64,000 nt of DNA from an uncultured Spirochaetales bacterium (GCA_949288415.1 CASEKE010000048.1:1-64000); one strand, 5' to 3'. Counted from the stretch's first letter, positions 1 through 8,411 are shown. Translations and numbers: made by a program. Notes: generated from the sequence alone by a model not told the origin.

Positions 1-121
1 TTCTTTTATTGTGGGGTGAATTATACTTTCAAGTGCAACAGCAAAAGGCAAAAAAGAAGTTCATAAGGACCAGACCGAAGTAAGATTTGCTTACCAGACT
101 AGATCAGGAAGGAGAGGACCT

Positions 122-274
122 TTTGGACTACACTCTTCTTATCATGATGAGTGTCTGGGCTGCCGGATGTACTTCGCGGACCCAAACTGCGCATGGAAGA
201 AGTGGACGAACGAGAACAGCAACAGGATCTCGATGGAGTTCCACTCCAAAGGAAGAGACCTGAGCGGATTTTAG
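122..274 (+). pseudogene. IS30-type transposase C-terminal remnant
   Basis: The frame ending at the TAG at 272-274 reads MYFADPNCAWKKWTNENSNR and then a segment ending KGRDLSGF. This resembles the conserved IS30-family DDE region around YFADPxxxWxRGxNENxNGLxRxxFPKGTDL, with the catalytic-Glu neighbourhood NEN intact. Upstream of about position 120 the frame no longer resembles a transposase and a stop occurs at 17-19. No terminal inverted repeat could be identified. I read it as a decayed 3-prime fragment of an IS30-like element. No intact element or target duplication is visible, and the original copy may have continued left of the window. Confidence 0.5.
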
Positions 275-294
275 GATAAAACGTTGAAGAAAAA

Positions 295-316
295 CCTGGC
301 GCTGATGAACGCCAGG
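295..316. repeat. Perfect 7-bp hairpin after the IS30 remnant
   Basis: CCTGGCG (295-301) and CGCCAGG (310-316) form a perfect stem with an 8-base loop. No T tract follows on either strand. It lies 20 bases after the transposase-like stop, so it may be residual IS-end structure or a weak transcript end. Confidence 0.35.
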
Positions 317-380
317 CTTAGGATAATTCTTGGATACAGATATCCTAAGAAGCTGTTAGAATCTGAACTTCATAACTTGT

Positions 381-400
381 CCAAGTGTTGCACTTGGTTT
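381..400. terminator. Possible weak terminator hairpin
   Basis: CCAAGTG (381-387) and CACTTGG (391-397) form a 7-bp stem with a 3-base loop. It sits about 40 bases past the end of the leftward importer operon and could end it. The following T run is only three bases and is on the + strand, so this is a weak call. No gene is seen in 275-434. Confidence 0.3.
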
Positions 401-434
401 GGCAATTCACTATTGACCATGTCCGTCTTTTCCG

Positions 435-1502
435 TCAGGTCCTGTAGAGTATCTCTTCGACCTCGCTGTCCGTGAGCTCGTAGCGATAGAATAGGCTGTA
501 GAATTCCTTCGTCTCCTTCTCGATGTCTATGTCTGCGTATAGTTCCGGATAGAGAAGCTGTCCAAGCCAGTAGATGCCGATGATCCTGTTGACCGCCGGA
601 GGGTTGTCTATGAAGGAGTAGGGCATGTTCGGGATGAGGTACACCCTGCCGTTTTTCACTGCATCAAGACCGGACCACTTCGGGTCGCTCGTCACAAGAG
701 AGTAGGCATTCTCGTCCACGAGAAGTATCACGTCCGGATTCCATATGAGAAGCTGCTCCATCGAAATCTGGTTTCCGCCGGAGCTGAATGTCGCCGGGAT
801 GACGTTTTCGCCTCCGACCAGCTCTATGACCTCGCCGTGGAAGTTTCCCGTAGGAATCCCGTCGAGACCGTCTGCGCTCGAGGAGTAGTATACCCTAACA
901 GGATCGGTTATCATCGCCTTGCGCTCCTTTGCAGTGGCTATGGCTTTCTCCGCATATGAGGCAAGCATTTCCGCCCTTTCCTCGTCTCCGGTGTACGATC
1001 CGAGGACCCTGTACGTCTCAGCCGTATTCTCGAGGAATCCCTCTATGAACACGACGGGAATACCTATCTGCTTCTGCAGCGTGTCCAGGTCGTTTTCCAT
1101 GTCGCTCTTTATGTCGCCTATGTCGATGACCACCTGCGGATGAGCGAGTATGAGCGCCTCCCTGTTGAGGTTGGCTTTCTTTCCGTAGAACGTCCCGAAC
1201 TCCGGCAGCTCGGCCATGAAAGGCTCCATGAATGCCATCGCATCGTCGCTGAGGGATGCGGAAAGGCCGACCATCTTCTCGGGACACAGGGAGTAGAGCA
1301 TCATCTGAGAAAGATTGCCTGAGGGGCTGATGCGTTCGAGGGGATAGGGCAGTGCATGTTCCCTTCCGAGACTGTCGACGTGCATCTTTGTGATCGTCTC
1401 CTCTATCTGGGGAAGACTTTTTTCGGAGGTTCCCTGCGCATAGAGCGATGCCGAAATCAGAACGAGTGCGAGCAGTGAAGCCGCAATTCTTGTCATTTTC
1501 AT
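435..1502 (-). CDS. Periplasmic metal/ligand-binding protein of a FecCD-type ABC importer (MolA/BtuF-like)
   Basis: This 355-residue protein starts with a signal peptide (MKMTRIAASLLALVLISASL then YA-QG, a signal-peptidase I type site). There is no lipobox Cys, so it is probably free in the periplasm. Residues about 42-55 (DSLGREHALPYPLERI) match the start of the PF01497 periplasmic-binding domain used for siderophores, haem, cobalamin, molybdate and tungstate. It is the last gene of a five-gene leftward operon, 13 bases after the methyltransferase. The first gene encodes a ModE-type regulator, and FecCD-type importers such as H. influenzae MolBCA carry molybdate, so molybdate/tungstate is the favoured ligand. 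Cobalamin or a siderophore cannot be excluded from sequence. Confidence 0.8.
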   Translation of the reverse strand: MKMTRIAASLLALVLISASLYAQGTSEKSLPQIEETITKMHVDSLGREHALPYPLERISPSGNLSQMMLYSLCPEKMVGLSASLSDDAMAFMEPFMAELPEFGTFYGKKANLNREALILAHPQVVIDIGDIKSDMENDLDTLQKQIGIPVVFIEGFLENTAETYRVLGSYTGDEERAEMLASYAEKAIATAKERKAMITDPVRVYYSSSADGLDGIPTGNFHGEVIELVGGENVIPATFSSGGNQISMEQLLIWNPDVILLVDENAYSLVTSDPKWSGLDAVKNGRVYLIPNMPYSFIDNPPAVNRIIGIYWLGQLLYPELYADIDIEKETKEFYSLFYRYELTDSEVEEILYRT

Positions 1503-1515
1503 ATATTTCTCCTTT

Positions 1516-2166
1516 TCACTTTTTTTCTATAACGCTGAGCACCAGGCTCTTGTGGTTCCTGAAAGTATACGGGTATCTGCTGTCGAAGGCGATGTACAGG
1601 TTCCTGATGTCGCTTCTGCCGTAGCTCAGGTCGAAGAATCGATGTGCATCCTCGATGCTTCTGAGAGGCTGGTCGAAATCGCTCTCGAATTCGATCGTCT
1701 CGACTTCAAGTCCTCTGGAGGCCAGAAATTTCCTTGTTTCCTCGCTCCTGTCCTTTCTTCCCGGAAGTCCGTATCCCCTGTGCCTGCTCGCAAGGTGGAT
1801 GATCCTATGTCGGGCCAGGGATAGAAATCGCTCGAGATGTCCTTCCTCTGCAAGGTTGCCGAAGAACAGAAGCAGGACCACGTCCGCCTTTTCAAGCTTG
1901 CCGGAGTATGCATCCGCCTGCTGCAATAGGGGAAATCCGGCCCTCCTGTTTGCTGTCTCGACGGCAGCTTTTTCCGCTTCGGTTCCGCATATCCTGTACC
2001 CGTCCTCTGCAAGAAGCTCCGTGGCATAGCCGAGTCCTGCTCCGAGCTCGAGAATGCTCTCGTCCTTGCCGACGAATCTTTCGACCGCTTTCACGATGTC
2101 CTTATGGAATCCCGTATTCCTTGCCGCGGTCTCATAATATCCGATCTTTTCTTCGGTCCACCACAT
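1516..2166 (-). CDS. Class I SAM-dependent methyltransferase inside the importer operon
   Basis: This is a 216-residue cytosolic protein. Motif I of class I methyltransferases is clear (ILELGAGLGYATELL, residues about 38-52), followed by the acidic end of strand beta2 (GTEAEKA) and a motif IV-like VVLLLFFGN. It has no signal peptide or membrane segment. It begins 3 bases after the ATPase gene ends and 13 bases before the binding protein begins, so all three are co-transcribed. The substrate is unknown. From position alone it may methylate the imported ligand, a metal chelator or a cofactor precursor. A housekeeping role, with accidental placement, is also possible. Confidence 0.7.
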   Translation of the reverse strand: MWWTEEKIGYYETAARNTGFHKDIVKAVERFVGKDESILELGAGLGYATELLAEDGYRICGTEAEKAAVETANRRAGFPLLQQADAYSGKLEKADVVLLLFFGNLAEEGHLERFLSLARHRIIHLASRHRGYGLPGRKDRSEETRKFLASRGLEVETIEFESDFDQPLRSIEDAHRFFDLSYGRSDIRNLYIAFDSRYPYTFRNHKSLVLSVIEKK

Positions 2167-2169
2167 TCT

Positions 2170-2946
2170 CTACTCCGGGATGCAGACATATCCCCATCCG
2201 GTGCCTGTCCTTATCTTTTTGACGAAGAGCTTTCTTCTGTACAGCTCCTGCAGGATGTCCGTTTCTGCCAGCTCATCCGGTCCTCCGTCGTATTTCAGTC
2301 CGCCGTCGTCCAGGATCAGTATCCTGGTGGCGTACCTCATGGCCATCTCTGGATTGTGGGTCGAGAACATCAGTCCGATTCCTTTTTTGCGCAGTTTCTC
2401 GAGAATTTCCAGCACCAGTATCTGGTTCCCGTAGTCCAGACTGCTCGTCGGTTCGTCCAGGATTATGAAAAGGGCCTCCTGCGCAAGGGCCCTTGCGATC
2501 ATCGTCATCTGCCTCTCCCCTCCGGATAGATGCTGTATGCTCCGGTCCTTCAGATTCTCGAGGCCGAACAGACGCAGGGCTTCAAGCGCCTTTTTCCTTT
2601 CGTCCTTTCCTGGATGTGAGAATATTCCCAGGCTCGGAGCAGTCCCCATGAGCACAGCTTCCATCACTGTATACGGGAAGCTTGCCTCTGCTATCTGCGG
2701 TATGTACGAGATCATCCTTGCCCGCGTCCTTTCCCCGATGAGGCGCATGTCCTTCCCGTCGATCGAGATTTTCCCCGTCTTGGGAGACAGTATGCCGAGC
2801 ATGAGGCGGAAGAGCGTGGTCTTTCCCGCACCGTTCCTTCCAAGAAGCGCCACAGTCTCTCCCGACGATACTGTGCATGAAAAGTCGCGTATCACAAATT
2901 CCTTGTGTCCGTAGCCGAAAGATACCGAGTCGAATTCAAGCTTCAT
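2170..2946 (-). CDS. ABC importer ATPase (FecE/BtuD/MolC-like)
   Basis: This 258-residue ATPase energises the FecCD-type permease. Walker A is GRNGAGKTT (about residues 36-44), the Q loop is IPQIAEASF, the signature is LSGGERQ, Walker B is FIILDEPTSSLD and the switch His is in STHNPE. These are all canonical, so the site should be active. It overlaps the permease gene by 11 bases and is followed after 3 bases by the methyltransferase. Length is normal for the COG1120 family. Confidence 0.92.
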   Translation of the reverse strand: MKLEFDSVSFGYGHKEFVIRDFSCTVSSGETVALLGRNGAGKTTLFRLMLGILSPKTGKISIDGKDMRLIGERTRARMISYIPQIAEASFPYTVMEAVLMGTAPSLGIFSHPGKDERKKALEALRLFGLENLKDRSIQHLSGGERQMTMIARALAQEALFIILDEPTSSLDYGNQILVLEILEKLRKKGIGLMFSTHNPEMAMRYATRILILDDGGLKYDGGPDELAETDILQELYRRKLFVKKIRTGTGWGYVCIPE

Positions 2947-3952
2947 CCTTCCGGCCCTCCCTAAGAATGAGATACAGGAAGAACGGAGCTCCGACGAAGC
3001 TCGTAAGGATTCCCAGCGGAATCTCGATCGTCGCTACAGTACGGCTTATGGTATCCACGATCGTAAGGAACGAGGCTCCCAGAATCATGGAAAGGGGAAC
3101 GGTCGTCCTCGTGTCGTTTCCTGCGAGCATCCGCGTGAAATGCGGTATGACCAGTCCAATCCATCCGATCTGGCCGGAAACCGCGACGCTTGCGGCCGTG
3201 AGAAGAGTAGAGCAGAGTACTGCCGCCAGCCTCATAGCCTTGGTATTTATCCCGAGGCTCCGGGCCTCATCCTCGTTGAGCGTAAGCAGGTTTAGTCTCC
3301 AAGACAGGAGAACCAATGGAATCGCGGCCACTATCATCACTGCAGTCGCCAGCACAAGATCGCTTGTGCGATACGATGAAAGCGATCCCATCATCCAGTA
3401 CGTTATGGCCGGAAGCGTGTTCTCTGTATCCGCGACGAGCTTCACGAAGCTTGTAGCGGAGGAAAACAGGCTTGATATCATTATTCCGCCGAGTATCAGT
3501 CCAAGTACCTGGTTGTTCCTCATCCTTGCCGAAAGCAATGTCACCAGCAGCGTTGCGCACGTGCCGAGAATGAACGCCATCAATGACACTTCCAGATAGT
3601 TCATTCCCCAAAGCAGTGCCAGCGAGGCGCCAAATGCGGATCCCGACGATGTCCCAAGCACGTCCTGGCTGACCATCGGGTTCCTGAAGATCGTCTGCAT
3701 GACCAGACCCGAGACCGCGAGCGCGGCCCCGATCACCATCGAAAGGAAAAGACGGGGCATGCGGATGAGGAACACCACCGTCTCCTTCTCCGCAGCCCAT
3801 GTGCGTTCGATCGGAAGGATTCTCGAGAGCAGGATCCGGCAAAGCTCCCAAGGCGAGATGGCATATCGCCCGACGGAGAACGCCAGAAGGACCGAGAGGA
3901 TGAGGATTGCAAGGAACGCGAGAATTGCGTTCCTATGGCTCAATTTGTTCAA
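2936..3952 (-). CDS. FecCD/BtuC-type ABC importer permease
   Basis: This is a multi-spanning inner-membrane protein of about 338 residues, close to the usual 320-350. Diagnostic FecCD segments are RMPRLFLSMVIGAALAVSG, QTIFRNPMVSQDVLGTSSG and GQIGWIGLVIPHFTRMLAGN. An ATG further upstream at 3979 lies deep inside the regulator gene. I prefer the TTG at 3952 because GGGAGG lies just before it and the overlap with the regulator is then only 20 bases. It pairs with the downstream ATPase and binding protein. Family membership is secure; the start is uncertain. Confidence 0.9.
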   Translation of the reverse strand: MNKLSHRNAILAFLAILILSVLLAFSVGRYAISPWELCRILLSRILPIERTWAAEKETVVFLIRMPRLFLSMVIGAALAVSGLVMQTIFRNPMVSQDVLGTSSGSAFGASLALLWGMNYLEVSLMAFILGTCATLLVTLLSARMRNNQVLGLILGGIMISSLFSSATSFVKLVADTENTLPAITYWMMGSLSSYRTSDLVLATAVMIVAAIPLVLLSWRLNLLTLNEDEARSLGINTKAMRLAAVLCSTLLTAASVAVSGQIGWIGLVIPHFTRMLAGNDTRTTVPLSMILGASFLTIVDTISRTVATIEIPLGILTSFVGAPFFLYLILREGRKDEA

Positions 3953-4277
3953 AGTGCCTCCCGAAGACCTTGCGTGCATATTCCTGCACGTCCTTCTCGA
4001 ACGACGTGAACGCGTCGAGCAGAGCTTCTCCTGCGGGGGTGAGACGTGCCGATCCCCCTCCGCCGTCCCCGCCCTTCGAGCGCTCGACCACCTTTTTCCC
4101 TGTACACTCCTCGCAGATGCCTATCATCTTCCAGGCCTTCGAATAGCTCATGCCCATCTTTTCGGATGCGTCCCTGACGCTTCCCGTCTCTTTTATCAGG
4201 GCAAAGAGCTCCTCTACTCCAGGTCCGAAGAATATGGTCCCGTCCTTTTCGAGCTTTGTCTTGATCCGTTCTTTCAT
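3933..4277 (-). CDS. ModE-type winged-helix regulator lacking the molybdate-binding domain
   Basis: The 114-residue protein matches the N-terminal LysR-like winged helix of ModE (FALIKETGSVRDASEKMGMS, then YSKAWKMI, a Gly-rich wing GGDGGGGSARLT and PAGEALLDAF). It stops before the TOBE (molybdate-binding) domains, so this version consists only of the DNA-binding domain. It is the first gene of the importer operon and is preceded by a good promoter at 4311-4339, so it probably regulates the operon. How it senses the ligand is not evident. Stand-alone ModE N-terminal proteins are known beside molybdate or tungstate transporters, which supports the substrate guess for the operon. Confidence 0.85.
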   Translation of the reverse strand: MKERIKTKLEKDGTIFFGPGVEELFALIKETGSVRDASEKMGMSYSKAWKMIGICEECTGKKVVERSKGGDGGGGSARLTPAGEALLDAFTSFEKDVQEYARKVFGRHFEQIEP

Positions 4278-4310
4278 AATCGACTTCTTTTTGAAAACTA
4301 TTCGATATCA

Positions 4311-4339
4311 ATGATAAGGCATAGCCGGAAGGAATGCAA
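4311..4339 (-). promoter_or_regulatory. Promoter of the modE-like importer operon
   Basis: On the minus strand, TTGCAT (4339-4334) and TATCAT (4316-4311) are separated by 17 bases. Transcription would start near 4303, giving a short leader with an A-rich AAAAAGAAG before the ATG at 4277. Confidence 0.65.
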
Positions 4340-4349
4340 CCATCATGTT

Positions 4350-4364
4350 CCGAAAAATACAATG
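4350..4364. promoter_or_regulatory. 15-base element shared with the yqeC promoter
   Basis: CCGAAAAATACAATG occurs here, just upstream of the modE-operon -35 box, and again at 12494-12508 over the yqeC -10 box. TGCAA lies 9-10 bases before it in both places. It may be an operator common to the molybdenum genes, or a coincidence of AT-rich promoter sequence. Confidence 0.35.
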
Positions 4365-4386
4365 GCTTTCGTGCGTTTCTCTGCGG

Positions 4387-4418
4387 CAAAAAAAGAAGGG
4401 CGCCTGAGCGCCGCTTCT
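4387..4418 (-). terminator. Terminator of the ABC exporter operon
   Basis: On the minus strand the stem GGCGC/GCGCC with a 4-base loop, extended by AGAAG/CTTCT, is followed by a run of seven T. It starts at the stop codon of the exporter gene. Confidence 0.8.
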
Positions 4419-6229
4419 CATGCAAGTTCAAAAAGGCCGTTGTATAGTTTGTAGTATGTCCCCTTCATCGCCAGCAGATCCTCGTGGCTTCCGCGCTCTA
4501 TGATCCTGCCGTGCTCAAGGACCATTATCGCCTGGCTGTTGCGTACCGTGGAGAGTCTATGCGCGATCACGAGGACCGTACGTCCTTCCATCAGTCTGTC
4601 CATGGCTTTTTCTATCTGGTCCTCCGTCCTCGTGTCGACGTTGCTCGTAGCCTCGTCAAGAATCAGCACAGGGGGATTCCCGACTGCTGCCCTTGCAATC
4701 GAAAGCAGCTGTCGCTGTCCGGCGGAGAGGTTCGATCCGTCGTTTCTGACCATTGTGTCGTAGCCTTCCGGAAGACGCCGGATGAACGAGTCCGCATTGG
4801 CTATCTTTGCCGCTTCGACGACTTCTTCGGCCGTCGCGTCGAGATTGCCGTAGCGGATGTTCTCCTCGATCGTGCCTGTAAATAGGTGAGTGTCCTGCAG
4901 AACCATGGAGAAGGAGGCTCTCAGCGAGCTCTTTTTTATGTTCCTTATGTCAAGTCCATCATAGAGAATCCTTCCTGAGTCTATCTCGTAGAATCTGCCG
5001 AGAAGGTTCGTGATTGTCGTCTTGCCCGCACCTGTGGAACCGACGAAGGCTATTTTCTCTCCAGGACGGGCATAGAGGCTGACCTTGTCGAGGACAGGCA
5101 CCTTCTTGTCGTACGAGAAATCCACGTCGAACAGCCTGACATCGCCCTTGAGAGGAATCCTCGTACCGTCCAAGAGTACCCAGTCGCACTTGCCGTTTTC
5201 CTCCTTCTCGAGTCTGATGTCTCCTCCGTCCTCCTCGCTTTTCTCCTCCAAAGTGTGGAAGATCCTTTCCGCACCGGCGAGGGAAGCAAGCAGGAAGTTG
5301 CTCTGCTGTGTAAACTGGTTGATCGGTGCCGAGGACTGCCTGACGAATACGAGGTAGCTCGCGAGACTGCCGATGTCCGTCCAGCCTTCTATAACCATTA
5401 GGCCTCCGAGGATTGCCACTAGGGCGTAATTGAGAAAACCGAGACTTACGACGCACGGGATCATCGTCGCGGCATATGTCTGCGCACCCGTGCCGGCCTT
5501 TCTGAGTTCCTCGTTCTTCTGCCTGAAGCTCGCAAGGTTTTCCTCCTCGTGGTTGAACACCTTGACGACCTTGACCCCGGAGATCATCTCCTCTATGAAT
5601 CCGTTAAGGTCTCCTATCTTCTTCTGCTGCACAGTATAGTACGCCTTGCTTCGCTTTCCGCTGAATCGGAGATAGAGGAACATCACGATGTAGAAAACAA
5701 GAGTCACAAGCGTCAGCTGCCAGTTGAGTAGCACCATCACGAGGAACGTGCCCACTATCTGAAGTGCGTTCTTTATGATCGGGGCGAAGCTGTTCGAGAG
5801 TGCGTCGCTTATCGTGTCGGTGTCGTTTGTGTATAGGCTCATCACGTCGCCGTGGCGGTGCGTGTCGAAAAACGACAGCGGCAGGCTTTCCATATGCGTG
5901 AAAAGGTCCTTTCTGATGTTGTACACGATCCTGTTGCTTGCCCTGGCCATACCCTGGGTGTAGATCACGGAGCCTATGACGCCGAAACCGAAGATTGCGG
6001 CGGTGGCAAGAACTCCTTTTGCGAGCACCGAATTGTCATGCGTCTCCATGATGCCGTTGACGACAGGTTTGATCATGTAGGTCCCGACGATGTTTCCGCC
6101 GACCGAGATTGCGATTCCGAGCACGACGAGCGTCAGCAACGCACGCTCGGAAGCAAGGTAGGCGAGGAATTTCCTGACTGTATAGCCTAGGTCCTTAGGC
6201 TTTTTCGCACTGATCTGCCGTGTTGCCAT
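4418..6229 (-). CDS. ABC exporter half-transporter, catalytically canonical subunit
   Basis: This 603-residue protein has an N-terminal six-helix exporter membrane domain (about 25-330) and a C-terminal ATPase. Walker A is GSTGAGKTT, the signature is LSAGQRQ (Ala in place of the usual Gly), Walker B is VLILDEATSNVD with the catalytic Glu, and the switch is AHRLST with His. Its start has a strong AAGGAGG and lies 35 bases inside the upstream partner. It resembles one half of a heterodimeric multidrug or lipid exporter of the LmrCD/BmrCD/TM287-288 type. The MarR gene at the head of the operon fits a drug- or stress-inducible efflux role. Substrate unknown. Confidence 0.92.
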   Translation of the reverse strand: MATRQISAKKPKDLGYTVRKFLAYLASERALLTLVVLGIAISVGGNIVGTYMIKPVVNGIMETHDNSVLAKGVLATAAIFGFGVIGSVIYTQGMARASNRIVYNIRKDLFTHMESLPLSFFDTHRHGDVMSLYTNDTDTISDALSNSFAPIIKNALQIVGTFLVMVLLNWQLTLVTLVFYIVMFLYLRFSGKRSKAYYTVQQKKIGDLNGFIEEMISGVKVVKVFNHEEENLASFRQKNEELRKAGTGAQTYAATMIPCVVSLGFLNYALVAILGGLMVIEGWTDIGSLASYLVFVRQSSAPINQFTQQSNFLLASLAGAERIFHTLEEKSEEDGGDIRLEKEENGKCDWVLLDGTRIPLKGDVRLFDVDFSYDKKVPVLDKVSLYARPGEKIAFVGSTGAGKTTITNLLGRFYEIDSGRILYDGLDIRNIKKSSLRASFSMVLQDTHLFTGTIEENIRYGNLDATAEEVVEAAKIANADSFIRRLPEGYDTMVRNDGSNLSAGQRQLLSIARAAVGNPPVLILDEATSNVDTRTEDQIEKAMDRLMEGRTVLVIAHRLSTVRNSQAIMVLEHGRIIERGSHEDLLAMKGTYYKLYNGLFELA

Positions 6230-7955
6230 AGCTACCTCCTTTCATCTGGGACGAGAAGACTTCCTGGTATATCCTGCTTGTCCTCATGAGCTCCTCGTGG
6301 CTGGCGAAGCTCTCTATCCTTCCGCCGTCGAGGACTATGGTCCTGTCCATGTCCATGATGGTGGATATCCTCTGTGCGATGAATATCTTCGTCGTTCCCT
6401 CGAACGACTTGAGGCTCTTGAGAATGCTTGCCTCGGTTCTGGTGTCGACTGCGGAGAGCGAATCGTCGAATATAAGTATCTTCGGCTTCTTGAGAAGCGT
6501 ACGGGCGATGGCCAGGCGCTGCTTCTGTCCGCCCGAGACGTTGACTCCCGCCTGACCGAGGTTCTCCGAGAGCCCGTCTGGGAAGGCCAGGACAAAGTCC
6601 TTGGCCTGTGCATTCTCGAGCACCTCGAGAAGCTCCTCGTCCGTTGCATCCTTGTCGCCCCATCTGAGGTTGTCCCGGATCGTACCGGAAAAGAGCAGGT
6701 TCTTCTGCAAGACGATTCCCACGTTATTTCTGAGAGCATGCAGATCGTACCGCCGTATGTCGTTTCCGCCGACGTATATCTCGCCGCTCGTCGCCTCGTA
6801 AAGCCTTGCGATCAGCTGGACCAGACTTGTCTTGCCCGAGCCCGTTCCGCCGACGATTCCGATGCTCTCTCCGCTCTCTATCCTGAAAGAGAGGTTCTCA
6901 AGGGCATACTCCTTTGCCTCCGCCGAGTACTTGAAGCTGACGTTCCTGAACTCTATGGAGGAGTCGTCGAGGTCGTATATGCAATCGGGCGGCGTCGTTA
7001 TGGACGGCTTCTCGATCAGAACCTCGTTTATCCTGTGTGCCGATGCCATGCTCCTCGTGAGAAGAAGGAACACATTCGAGAGCATCATCATCGAATTGAG
7101 TACCTGCATGACGTAACTGAGGAAACCGGTGAGCACTCCTACCTGGAGCGATCCCAGATTGATCATCTCGCCGCCGAAGTACATGATCAGTACGATCGAG
7201 GTGTACATGCATATCTGGAATGCGGGAAGGTTCAGCACTGCGTGACTCTGCGTGTCGATACCTATGTCCCTGAGGTTCGAGGACGCATCGTCGAACTTCA
7301 TGTTCTCGTAGTCCTCTCTCACGAACGCCTTCACTGTTCTTATCGCCCTGACGTTCTCCTCGATCGTCATGTTCAGCCTGTCGAGCGCCTTTTGCTGCTT
7401 TATGTACCTCGGGGAGACCTTCCTGATGATGAAGAAGAGTATGAAGGCAAGAATCGGGGTCAGACAGATGAACACGAGCGAAAGCTCCGGGTTCATGCGG
7501 AAAGAGAAGAAGATGCCGAGTATGCACATCAGCGGGGATCTGACAAGCGGTCTCAGGCCTCCCGTTATGGCGTTCTGCATCACCGTCGCATCCGCGGTCA
7601 TCCTCGTGACCAGCGAAGAGGTTTCGAACTTGTCTATGTTGGAGAAGGAGAATTCCTCTACCTTCCTGAATTCCGCATCCCTGAGTTCCGCTCCCCAGCC
7701 GTAGGCGGCCCGTGCGCCGAATCGCGCGTAGCTGAGGCCCGTCACGAGGGCAAGAAGGGCGCAGAACGCCATCTCGCCGCCTTTCTGTAGCATGTACGGT
7801 ATGTCCTTGTTCATGGCGCCGATGTCGACGAGATCCGCCATCATCGATGGTATGGCAAGCTCCAGCGCGGTCTCGACGGCGATGAAGAACATCGCTATGT
7901 AGAGATCCTTCCTGTACTTGCCCATGTAGGAGAAAAGATGTCTGAGTTCGTTCAT
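6195..7955 (-). CDS. ABC exporter half-transporter, degenerate-site subunit
   Basis: This 586-residue exporter half has six membrane helices (about 15-300) and an ATPase domain. Walker A is GGTGSGKTS and the signature VSGGQKQR. Walker B reads ILIFDDSLSAVD, with Asp instead of the catalytic Glu, and the switch region reads AQRIST, with Gln instead of His. These two changes are the hallmark of the degenerate ATP site in heterodimeric exporters, in which only one site hydrolyses ATP. The gene overlaps the MarR gene by 4 bases and its partner by 35, so the two halves should be made together. Confidence 0.92.
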   Translation of the reverse strand: MNELRHLFSYMGKYRKDLYIAMFFIAVETALELAIPSMMADLVDIGAMNKDIPYMLQKGGEMAFCALLALVTGLSYARFGARAAYGWGAELRDAEFRKVEEFSFSNIDKFETSSLVTRMTADATVMQNAITGGLRPLVRSPLMCILGIFFSFRMNPELSLVFICLTPILAFILFFIIRKVSPRYIKQQKALDRLNMTIEENVRAIRTVKAFVREDYENMKFDDASSNLRDIGIDTQSHAVLNLPAFQICMYTSIVLIMYFGGEMINLGSLQVGVLTGFLSYVMQVLNSMMMLSNVFLLLTRSMASAHRINEVLIEKPSITTPPDCIYDLDDSSIEFRNVSFKYSAEAKEYALENLSFRIESGESIGIVGGTGSGKTSLVQLIARLYEATSGEIYVGGNDIRRYDLHALRNNVGIVLQKNLLFSGTIRDNLRWGDKDATDEELLEVLENAQAKDFVLAFPDGLSENLGQAGVNVSGGQKQRLAIARTLLKKPKILIFDDSLSAVDTRTEASILKSLKSFEGTTKIFIAQRISTIMDMDRTIVLDGGRIESFASHEELMRTSRIYQEVFSSQMKGGSYGNTADQCEKA

Positions 7956-8374
7956 TCTTCTCCCTCCTTAAGATTTTCGTAGCCTCTGGCAAGGAAGTCC
8001 ATGAAGGAGCGCCGCTCCTCCTGGCTGAAGCCTTTGAGCATGATGTCGTCTATCTCCTCTATGCGGCGGGTCCATTGTTCGAGAACCTCGAGACCCTTTT
8101 CCGTTATTTCCACGGAGTTCGTCCTCTTTGATTCTGGGTTGACGTGCTGCGTTATGAATCCACCTCTGGCGAGGTTCTCGGTCATCCGAGAGATGGCGGC
8201 CGGATCAACCTCCAGATACTGCGCGATGTCCTTCTGGCTCGAGCTGCCGTTCTTTTTAAGATAGTTCAGCATCTTGGGCTGCCCCTGCCCGAGCCCGAGC
8301 CTTTCCAGTGTAGGGCGCGCCATCATCGTCCTGGCATGGCTCGTGCGGAAGAAAAGAATGTAGAAACTGTCCAT
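7952..8374 (-). CDS. MarR-family transcriptional regulator
   Basis: The 140-residue protein has a MarR winged helix: LNYLKKNGSSSQKDIAQYLE, VDPAAISRMTENLARGGFI and the wing NPESKRTNSVEITEKG. It is the first gene of the exporter operon, with AAGGA eight bases before the ATG. Two TTGAnnnnTCAA inverted repeats lie directly upstream (8385-8411), so autorepression relieved by an exporter substrate is the natural model. The inducing ligand cannot be read from the sequence. Confidence 0.9.
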   Translation of the reverse strand: MDSFYILFFRTSHARTMMARPTLERLGLGQGQPKMLNYLKKNGSSSQKDIAQYLEVDPAAISRMTENLARGGFITQHVNPESKRTNSVEITEKGLEVLEQWTRRIEEIDDIMLKGFSQEERRSFMDFLARGYENLKEGEE

Positions 8375-8384
8375 ATCACAATCC

Positions 8385-8411
8385 TTGATTGGTCAAATAT
8401 TGACACGTCAA
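8385..8411. promoter_or_regulatory. Tandem inverted repeats, probable MarR operators
   Basis: TTGATTGGTCAA (8385-8396) and TTGACACGTCAA (8400-8411) share the form TTGAnnnnTCAA, with centres 15 bases apart, in the divergent region between the MarR and Fur-family genes. Size, symmetry and position fit MarR binding sites overlapping the exporter promoter. Confidence 0.6.

Noticed and set aside
4345..4420. Rightward promoter TACAAT at 4358 driving a small RNA antisense to the exporter end
   Set aside because: The box lies in the shared 15-base element and its -35 is weak. The only downstream structure is the leftward terminator, so a regulatory role for the modE operon is simpler.
6297..7790. 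497-codon open frame opposite the ABC exporter gene
   Set aside because: It is an antisense shadow: its composition (Glu/Arg/His rich) is produced by the codon bias of the exporter gene, it lacks start signals, and the minus-strand ABC gene is certain.
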